Shown: positions 56,365-64,000 of the stretch, in pieces
Numbering within the stretch: position 1 is the first letter of the stretch
Layout: the number at the start of each line of letters is the position of its first letter
Assembly (NCBI GenBank): GCA_028386065.3
Contig: JAKUCV010002500.1
Location: 325,200 to 389,199 of the forward strand
DNA from: Turnera subulata
Taxonomy: Eukaryota > Streptophyta > Magnoliopsida > Malpighiales > Passifloraceae
Direction of reading: 5' to 3'
DNA: 64,000 nt
Made by a program: the position numbers and the translations under genes
Notes under the pieces: model-generated
Seen by the model: only the letters and a program-made list of their open reading frames with translations
Told to the model about the DNA's origin: nothing
The model's database searches: none

Positions 56365-57224
56365 ATACCTCTTCTCTGTATTGTAAAACTTAAGAAGAAA
56401 TAAAATAAAACAACTTTTCTTTAAAACAAATTTCTTGTTAAGATATGTAAACTCATGTTCAACAGAAGAGCAAAATATTTAAAAGCAAAACAAAACCATC
56501 AAGAAAGAAAAATAAAATCATAACATAAAGATGTTAAATACAGAACCGATAAAAGGAAGTAAAACCAACATAAAGAAATTAAAAAAACAAAACAAAACTC
56601 GTTTAATAAAACCAAAACAAAAAGAAGTTAAAACAAAACATATTTTCATGTTCGGCGCTCCAGATCGGTCGTAAACATCCTCGATCCCGAGAAACGTAAC
56701 ATGCATAGCTAACGATGACGTCTGTTTCCCTCGTGAAAAAAACATCCGTTAACTCGCAAGGCGATGATCACGAGCACGTCCTGTGTCCCTCGAAATAAAC
56801 GTTATCCACTTGTTCACAAATTCCGCATGAGCCAAAAACGTCTAGCAAGTCCTGTATCCCTCCATGATGTCCGAACATGTGTAAGCTTGTCGCACATGCT
56901 CTCTACTCGAGGTATGGTCCCATCAGTCTAGCCACAACGGTCACGAATGCATGTGATAAAAGATGCAGGAAAAAGTCATAAAAAGAATAAAGCAAGGTAA
57001 CCAAACGTGAAGGAAAATGGTATGATGAAAACGAGCTGAAAAACACTTGTATTTGTAGTCCGAAAAACGTATAAAGTAACGAAGCAAAATTTCAAACCAT
57101 GGCAAAATTTTCAAAAAGCAAAATCCAATCAACGACGAAATTTTCAAAAAGCAAAACCTCGAAGATCGAAAATGGTTTAAAGTTTTGTGAAGGGAATCTG
57201 CTTTCCCTATCCCCGAAAAAAATA

Positions 57225-57508
57225 TTTTGTTTTATTCTTCTTTTTCTTTCTTTTTTTCTTTTTCTTTTTCTTTACCTTCTTTTTTTTTTTCTTTACTGCT
57301 TCCTTCTCTTTCTTTTTTTTTATTCATTTTCTTACTTCTTCTTCTTCTTTTTCCATTTCCATATCTCTTATTTTCTTTTTTTTACTGTTTTTTTTTCCTC
57401 TTTTTTTTTTCTTTCCCTTTCCTTTTCTTTTACCCTTTTTTTCTTCCTTTCTTTTCTATTTCCTTCTTCTTCTTCTTCTTTTCTTCTTCTCTTCTTTCTT
57501 TTTTTTCG
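57225..57508 (+). repeat. Long polypyrimidine tract
   Basis: Almost pure C/T (TTTCTTTTTC-like) for about 285 bases on plus, with a few interruptions. The hydrophobic Phe/Leu/Ser frames across it are compositional artefacts. Confidence 0.9.
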
Positions 57509-57671
57509 GGAACAAGTGGGGTCTATACTTTGAAAAACAGGTAAACATTTTTCTATAAAAGGCATAGCAAAGGAAAGCAAAAACCACAAAGCATCTTAAA
57601 GCAAACAAGACACCTAAGACAAAAGAAACCACAATGTTCAGAAAACAAAACACCAACGCATCCAAAACACG

Positions 57672-58354
57672 ATGCCTGCTCCATCATCCGTCTTCTTTGT
57701 CGAAGATGCCTCCCTAGGCAGAAGAAACCGGCTGGCCTACAGCATGATCAATGAGCGTCCAGAGGAACTACCGAACGAGCTCGACATGATGCCTCGTCTG
57801 GTCTTCGTCGACGAACTCTACTCGTCGAGGTTCTTCGTCACTCCCATGGAAGAGACATTCTTCCTAGAGGACTAAGGCACTCTGAGGACCTCCTTCTACG
57901 GCTCGGCCAATTCCGTCATGTTTTTCATCTCTGAAAGACTTCAGGAATTCAACATAGAGGCCACTTGCCATTTCCTGGACCAAGGCACCTACTACAGCTC
58001 TCGATGACTTCCCAGAGCATGCCCAGAGTCACTCGGTTACCAGAAACTTGGCCAAAGGCCCGACTACTGGTGTGGAACTACAGAGGAATCGGTAGGCGTT
58101 CCCAAGAGTTCTCACGTACCCTGAGGAATCTGAAGAACCAGTACAAGCCCAACATGGTTCTTCTCACAGAGACCTAGTGGCAGCCTGAAGACGATCACGG
58201 TGTCATCCCACTTCGGTTCCCTCCAGCAAACCGGTTCGAGCTTCCTGGCCAGAACAACGCAGGTGGCATGTGGTTCTCGTGGAATGACAGCATCAGGGTG
58301 AACATTACCAATGACCCCAATAGCTTCAGGGTCAACGTTGTACCGAGAAGATGA
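57672..58354 (+). pseudogene. Unrecognised ORF family, copy 2: novel N-terminal domain plus truncated LINE-type endonuclease
   Basis: Starts ATGCCTGC (57672) and ends TGA (58352-58354). 683 bases, one short of 228 codons. It matches copy 1 (4956-5627 minus) along its whole length; about 52 of the first 67 residues agree. Motifs: VFFVEDASLGRRNRLAYSM, PRLVFVDELYSSRF, EETFFLED. From about residue 137: LVWNYRGIGRRSQEF, YKPNMVLLTET and NNAGGMWFSWNDS, the N-terminal third of an endonuclease/exonuclease/phosphatase fold as in LINEs. Lesions are private to this copy: TAA at codon 68, a one-base loss near 58000, and TAG at 58175. Both copies end at FRVNVVP plus two or three residues. It lies antisense in the LARD interior. 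Function unknown. Confidence 0.78.
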
Positions 58355-58653
58355 ATGTTTTTTTTATATAATAATATTATCAATGTAATAATAATATTGT
58401 CAATATTAATAATATTTATGTTTCTGCATATTTATGGCATCATTTACCTATTATGTGAATGTTCTGTGGCAAGCTGGCGTCCCTCGACTGGATCCATCAT
58501 GTACTAACTAAATGATATAAAATAATAAACAAATGGAGCGAACTATGCAAGCAAGAACAACAATCACACAAGGACTACCCAACAAGACCTAACGCCTGCT
58601 CCACTACCAAAAATGAAACGCCCTGATCCGTATTTACCATACATAGTAAACAC

Positions 58654-59973
58654 TGTTAGAACAATAACCCTTCGCTAGAGGGGGGGTGAATAGCGATAAT
58701 CGAATAAAAACGAAATAAGCAGGAATTAAATGCGGAATTGAAAGAATGAAGGACACAAGCAATTTATCCTGGTTCACACACACTCTACTAGTGTGGCTAA
58801 TCCAGCCCTTCAAGTCTCACTTGAAGATTTCACTATCTACGTTAAGCTTACGGGAGCTTAACAAACCGTTACAACCTAGGAATTCTAGTCACAAGAATCC
58901 TAAACCTGAAAGTTCAAGTCACATGAACTTCAGCTCTCTCTTGCTTGAAGATACCTCACTTCAAGACTTTTCACACAAGAAGATATACACCTCTTCTTGT
59001 GAATCTAACCAAGGGAACTAACCTCCCTTAAGGTGTGTAAGTACACAATCACTCAAACAAGAGACTCTCTCAAAGAGTAGATATGAGTTACAGAATTTAA
59101 GCTCTAAAAGGGCAACTCTCAAATCCTCAATAGGATATTNNNNNNNNNNNNNNNNNNNNNNNNNNNNNNNNNNNNNNNNNNNNNNNNNNNNNNNNNNNNN
59201 NNNNNNNNNNNNNNNNNNNNNNNNNNNNNNNNNNNNNNNNNNNNNNNNNNNNNNNNNNNNNNNNNNNNNNNNNNNNNNNNNNNNNNNNNNNNNNNNNNNN
59301 NNNNNNNNNNNNNNNNNNNNNNNNNNNNNNNNNNNNNNNNNNNNNNNNNNNNNNNNNNNNNNNNNNNNNNNNNNNNNNNNNNNNNNNNNNNNNNNNNNNN
59401 NNNNNNNNNNNNNNNNNNNNNNNNNNNNNNNNNNNNNNNNNNNNNNNNNNNNNNNNNNNNNNNNNNNNNNNNNNNNNNNNNNNNNNNNNNNNNNNNNNNN
59501 NNNNNNNNNNNNNNNNNNNNNNNNNNNNNNNNNNNNNNNNNNNNNNNNNNNNNNNNNNNNNNNNNNNNNNNNNNNNNNNNNNNNNNNNNNNNNNNNNNNN
59601 NNNNNNNNNNNNNNNNNNNNNNNNNNNNNNNNNNNNNNNNNNNNNNNNNNNNNNNNNNNNNNNNNNNNNNNNNNNNNNNNNNNNNNNNNNNNNNNNNNNN
59701 NNNNNNNNNNNNNNNNNNNNNNNNNNNNNNNNNNNNNNNNNNNNNNNNNNNNNNNNNNNNNNTTGACTTCACTTCTTTTTGCTTGACATTGCCCTTGTAC
59801 ATTTTGAGTTCCTAACTCATCTTTCTCTTCTTGCTTGTAGCTTCAAATTGATCACATTGTTTGAGCTCTTGATCTTTGCTTGATTTCTTTTTGCTTCAAG
59901 GATGTCATCAATTGACCCAAGGTTTGTCATTATCAAAACCCTGAAATGAAACAAGGAGGCATGAGTTCTAACA
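58654..59973. mobile_element. Nested solo-LTR-like insertion, TGTTAGAAC...GTTCTAACA, with exact TSD
   Basis: Ends are a 9-bp inverted pair TGTTAGAAC/GTTCTAACA, flanked by AACAC (58649-58653 and 59974-59978). The uninterrupted sequence is seen in the left LTR. About 1.32 kb, of which 623 bases are N. The remaining sequence (CCCTTCGCTAGAGGGGGGG, then TGGTTCACACACACTC) is noncoding. Class as solo LTR is inferred from TG...CA ends and the 5-bp duplication; a gap could hide more. Confidence 0.85.
59140..59762. other. Assembly gap, 623 N
   Basis: Unsequenced stretch inside the nested insertion. Its true length and content are unknown. Confidence 0.99.
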
Positions 59974-60574
59974 AACACGTGCCGAAACTGTAACGACCCG
60001 ACCAAACAAAGCCCAGCATACAGTGTATACAACAGAACTCTGGCTCAACAGCCCAAAATATAAACATCAGAAATCTGGCCCTTCGGCCCAACATCAAAAC
60101 ATATCACCCGAACCCGGGAACATCAATAACATCACAACCGGCCCAAGGCCCAACAATAACAATAATCAGCACAGCGGAAGACTTAATAACTCACAAAGAC
60201 ACTGTATGCGACACTGATGCAAACTATGGATCCGAGTCCTGTCCAAGGGATAACGCCGCAGCCTGTCTGGAATGCATCATACCTGAACCACAAATATCTC
60301 AACCTACGGGATGAAAGCCCGCAGGTGAGGGGTGAGTCTGAAGTGCCCACCAACCATGGATAGACGATCAATATGCAACACTATAAATTACTCAAGGTCG
60401 AGAACAACCACATCAGTCAAACACACCAATCCAAAACACTCGACCCAAAACTAGTCCAAGACCAAAAAGACTCAAACAAAATCCAATTTCCAATTTTATC
60501 TTTCCGAGCCCCGTCACGAATAAGCTAGGGTCGTACCAGGTTATCAACCTGTTCCTGGTGCCAGATCAAAAAAG

Positions 60575-60960
60575 AACCTGGGATCAACATCCCAATAACA
60601 AATCTCAGGGATCAACATCCTAAACAAACCAGCATCAACATGCCCATCACAAGTAACCCAGATCATGGCCACCACAAAACAGTCTCAAACCATCCGGTCG
60701 TACCTCTACTTACCACGTGACAATTATATCATCATCATCCAAAACCAAATCTCAGGGATCAACATCCCTAACCAAAATATCGGGATAGACATCCCAATCT
60801 AAAATCAAGGATCGACATCCTTATCACATCATATTATTAAATCATTATTCTTTATACCAAAAAGACACCGAAATAAACATCCAAAACTCAATGCACGAGG
60901 ATAAACACCCCAAAATCAATCAAGGCACTGGGATAAACATCCCGAAACAAACCACAACAA
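60575..60960. repeat. GGGATnAACATCCC stem-loop array, right LTR
   Basis: Sister of the array at 53398-53785 with the same order of units. Individual arms have acquired different substitutions (for example GGGATAGACATCCC near 60781). Confidence 0.8.
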
Positions 60961-62050
60961 ATGCAACACTCAACAGTGCAATAATCATCAAACACAACAA
61001 CCGAGTAATATAGGCACATATCGAAGGAAATCCATCCTCACCTTAGCCGATTACTCAACTCTGAAGATAATGACCGGTCCCAAGCCGGCTCCTCGGGAAA
61101 CTGCCCGATATCAAACCTATACAACAAAACATTATACATCCACATAAGATGCACATAAGAGTATGCCATGATGCCAATACTGCGAAATAAACCCATCCCG
61201 GTTCATATCCTTTATTATCATCTTTTATCGAAAATATTATACCGTACGTATATCCGAATATAATTTCGGTACCATACTTTAATTAAAACTCTTTTCAAAA
61301 TATTTTTATGAAGATATTTATCATTTCCCAAATAATATAATTATCATTAAATAATTTTCTAGGAAGATATATATATATAGGTATATATATACTTTTTCAA
61401 AATTATTTACTTAAAATAATTATACTGTTCCAAAAATATAACTACTATAGCATAATTCCCTGAAAATTTATTGTATGCTTATACTCCCAAAATATTTTAT
61501 GGTATATGTATTCTTTTCTAAAATGTAGTTACTATATAGTAATTTTCTAAGGATATAATCATATACTATATAATTATTTTACTTTCCAGAAAGTATTTAG
61601 CCAATTTTCTAGGAAAATTAAAATCATAAAATTTCCATAAATATTATTTAACATAATGATTTTCTAGAGAAATTAGTTATACATATATTTTTTAAATATA
61701 TCCATAATGTATATATCAAAACTATCTACCAAGTACTAATAATTTTTTTTCAAAAGAAATAAACCATACACTTAATATATATTCTTTCCAGAAAATATAT
61801 ATTCCATAATATATTTATATATCTTTTTCTCAGATTGTATTTATTATTAATTATTATTATTTATTTATTTATTTTTTAAATTTCTGGACCGGGCCAAATA
61901 GTGTCAACCCAGACCCCTTGCACAGGCCAAAACAAGGCCTAAACAGGGACCCTGGTGCTGCCCATGCTACAGGCCCAATGGCACAGCCCATTGCCAAATA
62001 CTCAAGCCCAATCACAAGCCAAGTTCAGCAAGCAGCCCGACTTGCAACTT

Positions 62051-62066
62051 GGTGAGTTAACTCACC
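62051..62066. other. Perfect 16-bp palindrome
   Basis: GGTGAGTTAACTCACC at the edge of the GC-rich block. The left LTR has GGTAAGTTAACTCACC (one mismatch, about 54871-54886). Confidence 0.8.
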
Positions 62067-62079
62067 TACGGCGTCGGCG

Positions 62080-63110
62080 GCACTGGACTCGGTATGTGCA
62101 GCGGCGGCGAGGGCAGGCTACAGGCGGTCAACTGCAGACGGCGGTGCGAAAGCGATGCAAGGAAGGCGGATGTTGGCACAGCTGCAGACGGTGGCGCGAG
62201 CAGAGGAGAAGGAAGGCGGCTCGTCGGGTTCTTGCTGCCGGCGGCGCGGACAGATCGAGGTAGAGACGAACTCGTCATCGGCGTTGCGTGGCGGAGGAGA
62301 CGCGGCGGTGATTACAGGGAACGGCCAGCAGAGCGGCGATGGTGTGGGGATGCTTCGGCGACGAGCAGATGAGGGGTGGCTCGATGGTGGTCGGCGGTGC
62401 TAGAGGGAGGAGGAAAAAGAGGAAGGTGGTGGCGGCTGGGGTCTGTGGTGACATCAGCCGGTGGTGTATCGGTTTGTTGCAGGAGGTGGCGGTGGGGCAG
62501 TTGGTGATGGTGGTCACGGGTGGCAGTGGATGGCTGTTTGTGTATTTTTTTTTCTCTTTTCTTTTTGTTTTCCTGATTTTCCTCTTCTCTCTCTTTTTTT
62601 CTTCATTCATTTTTTTTTCCTGGACTCGGTAGGTGCAGCGGCGGCGAGGGCAGGCTACTGGCGGTCGACTGCAGACGGCGGTGCGAAGGCGATGCGAGGA
62701 GGGCGGATGTTGGCACAGCTGCAGACGGTGGCGCGAGCAGAGGAGAAGGAAGGCGGTCGTCGGGTTCTTGCTGCCGGCGGCGCGGACAGATCGAGGTAGA
62801 GACGAACTCGTCATCGGCGTTGCGTGGCGGAGGAGACGCGACGGTGATTACAGGGAACGGCGAGCAGAGCGGCGATGGTGTTGGGATGCTTCGGCGATGA
62901 GCAGATGAGGGGTGGCTCGGTGGTGGTCGGCGATGCAAGAGGGAGGAGGAAAAAGAGGAAGGTGGTGGCGGCTGGGGTCTGTGGTGACATCAGCCGGTGG
63001 TGGATCGGTTTGTTGCAGGAGGTGGCGGTGGGGCAGTTGGTGATGGTGGTCACGGGTGGCAGTGGATGGCTGTTTGTGTATTTTTTTTCTCTTTTCTTTT
63101 TGTTTTCCTG
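62080..63110. repeat. Tandem duplication of about 545 bp of the GC-rich block and pyrimidine tract
   Basis: The segment from ACTGGACTCGGTA.GTGCAGC (62085) through the TTTTTCTTC-type tract recurs from 62624. The junction falls in the pyrimidine tract (TTTTTTTTCCTGGACTCGG near 62610-62630). The left LTR has a single copy, so duplication followed or accompanied insertion of this element. Confidence 0.9.
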
Positions 63111-63561
63111 ATTTTCCTCTTCTCTCTCTTTTTTTCTTCTTTCATTTTTTTTCTCTCCCTCTCTTTCTTTTTTTTTCTTCTTCCTTCCTTCTTTCCCTCT
63201 TCTCTTTTTTTTTTCTTTCCAGGTTTTGCGGTTTATACAGGTGAGGTGATACTGTGCATCAGCCGCCTCAATAATGCAGCTTGTCTGCATTATGGGCGAG
63301 TCCAGTCCTGACCAAAAAATAACTGATACCTCTTCGTTATTTTTTGGTGTGATTTTTCTGAGGATTCCGGGACCTGAAAAATACCAACTTTGGTCCGAAA
63401 AATTCACGGAAAAATCTCGAGCGCGGGAAAAGACTCGGTTACGAAAAACAACACTCGATTTACCTTGAATTAATTACCCAAGATTAATTCTTTCGGTAAG
63501 TCACTGTAAAAAAACTTTTACAGTCCCGGTAAAAATCCATATTTTTACCCGGACTGTTACA

Positions 63562-64000
63562 AAAAGAATAAAGGAGATCCAAACATTAAATCCAAGATTG
63601 ACTAAACGCCTTTGTTATTGTTTCTCCCCCTTGAATAATCATGAGAAAAAAAAAAACAGGAAGAGAAGAAAAAGAGATGGAGGAGGAGCGAAGGAAAGGA
63701 GAAGACACCCTTAGGGAAAGGAGGAAAAGAATAAAGGAGGAGGCAAATTAGCAAGAGACGGCTAATTAGTAAATATTATATATTGATTAGGGTTTCCTAA
63801 ATTTTAGGCAATTTCTCTTTCCTACCTAACCCTAAATTTTAGGCATTTTCTCTTTCCTACCTTTTGTTTCAACTAGTTTTTGTACACAGGTATATAATAC
63901 TAATACTCTCCAAAATAATTATTATTACAATTAAAAATAATTCCCAATAATGAAAATAAAAAAATAAATTATGTAAGAAAACATAGTGGTGATTACGATT
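63562..64000 (+). other. CACTA interior continuing to the window end, with short tandem repeat
   Basis: Resumes with target duplication AAAAG. 63575-63690 repeats 52620-52765. Two copies of CCTAAATTTTAGGCA.TTTCTCTTTCCTACC lie at 63796-63863. No ORF. Confidence 0.55.

Larger units (their letters stand above)
55801..58613 (-). other. Interior of the LARD-type element
   Basis: 2.8 kb without gag, protease, RT or integrase. It contains two antisense ORF remnants (55950-56364, 57672-58354), an AT-rich part (56365-57070), and a polypyrimidine tract of about 290 bp (57225-57508). Confidence 0.7.
52766..63561 (-). mobile_element. Complete non-autonomous Gypsy-like (LARD-type) retroelement with exact TSD
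   Basis: Flanked by AAAAG (52761-52765 and 63562-63566). Orientation is minus. The right LTR is followed on the minus strand by TTGGTAGTGGAGC (primer-site-like, near 58600). The left LTR is preceded by GACGAAATTGTTTCTAAGGTGGATAGAC, matching the pol end and polypurine zone typical of plant chromovirus Gypsy elements. LTRs are about 3.04 kb (left) and 3.62 kb (right, net of its nested insertion). The 2.8-kb interior has no gag or pol; its only ORFs run antisense to the element. Confidence 0.9.
58614..63561 (-). repeat. 5' LTR (right copy) of the LARD-type element, with nested insertion and internal duplication
   Basis: On plus from TGAAACGCCCTGATCC to CCGGACTGTTACA. About 3.62 kb after removing the insertion at 58654-59973. 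Relative to the left copy it carries a tandem duplication of about 545 bp (62080-62622 and 62623-63110 on) and a 55-bp segment near 63329-63384. TATA on minus at 63232-63237. Confidence 0.88.
40066..64000 (+). mobile_element. CACTA-type transposon, left terminus; contains nested retroelements and runs off the window
   Basis: CACTACAAGAAAAAT at 40066 is the canonical CACTA terminus. The next roughly 500 bp carry many subterminal copies of TTGTCACC/GGTGACA/GTCACTA in both orientations, as expected for transposase-binding repeats. The interior resumes at 40680-40841, 52471-52765 and 63562-64000 around the nested insertions. No transposase ORF was seen and the right end is not in the window, so the extent beyond about 40700 is inferred. 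Confidence 0.72.

Noticed and set aside
57099..57558. Hydrophobic Phe/Ser/Leu-rich frames that look like membrane proteins
   Set aside because: They are produced by the polypyrimidine tract; all three frames are open for the same compositional reason.
55801..58613. Endogenous pararetrovirus as explanation for the antisense ORFs with a nearby CTCTATAAAA box
   Set aside because: No movement-protein, coat, protease or RT motif was found; the endonuclease-like segment points to LINE ancestry.
59119..59802. 227-codon open frame on the minus strand
   Set aside because: It consists almost entirely of N; no protein can be inferred.
62066..63407. Several 90-198 codon frames on both strands in the GC-rich LTR block
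   Set aside because: Overlapping low-complexity Pro/Arg/Ser or Gly/Glu frames on both strands, without domains, duplicated with the LTR; better explained by composition.

Overview
This is a window of nuclear genomic DNA from a flowering plant, most likely a eudicot. The evidence is intron-containing plant genes, a CYP72-clan cytochrome P450, a mitochondrial persulfide dioxygenase, and a dense load of plant LTR retrotransposons (Copia, Tat/Ogre-type Gypsy, chromovirus Gypsy), L1-type LINEs with RNase H, and a CACTA terminus. I cannot name the species.

Layout. (1) 69-2531, minus: an apparently intact five-exon CYP72A cytochrome P450. I reconstructed all splice sites; the exons sum to 1,560 bases, or 519 residues. 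(2) 3175-9373: a badly decayed Copia element with recognisable LTRs, integrase, RT and RNase H remnants. Inside it, antisense, lies a broken copy of an unrecognised ORF family. (3) 10120-14188, minus: the ETHE1 persulfide dioxygenase gene (glyoxalase-II-like), nine exons. Exon 3 is cut by an N followed by a poly-G run, and two related foldback elements lie in intron 7. (4) 16134-26140: remains of a Tat/Ogre-type Gypsy element: LTR, tRNA-primer site, gag, protease, an ANTISENSE extra ORF, and a hypervariable 3' region holding about 20 copies of a GGGGCATGCTACCCC module. (5) 26467-31026: LINE A, split by an antisense Tat-type solo LTR (27151-28997) and cut off by another Tat LTR fragment. (6) About 31490-37439: LINE B, nearly full length (DUF4283/zinc-knuckle ORF1; endonuclease, RT, zf-RVT and RNase H in ORF2), with many single-base lesions. 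(7) 37440-40065: LTR and primer site of an element with no coding capacity. (8) 40066 to the end: a CACTA-type terminus followed by a nested series.

The nest at 40066-64000 can be parsed with exact target-site duplications (TSDs). A solo LTR at 40842-52470 (TSD TCCCA) has been interrupted by a young chromovirus Gypsy at 42595-49830 (TSD GGATG, LTRs about 99% identical). Next to it is a complete non-autonomous LARD-like element of the same LTR family in reverse orientation at 52766-63561 (TSD AAAAG). Its right LTR was in turn hit by a TGTTAGAAC-ended insertion at 58654-59973 (TSD AACAC), which contains the 623-base assembly gap.

Only the P450 and ETHE1 look like functioning host genes. The most novel item is a roughly 227-codon ORF present twice (4956-5627 minus, 57672-58354 plus). 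It joins an unrecognised N-terminal domain to the first third of a LINE-type endonuclease. Both copies begin and end at equivalent codons, and their nonsense lesions are all private, so the protein was probably intact when the two copies diverged.
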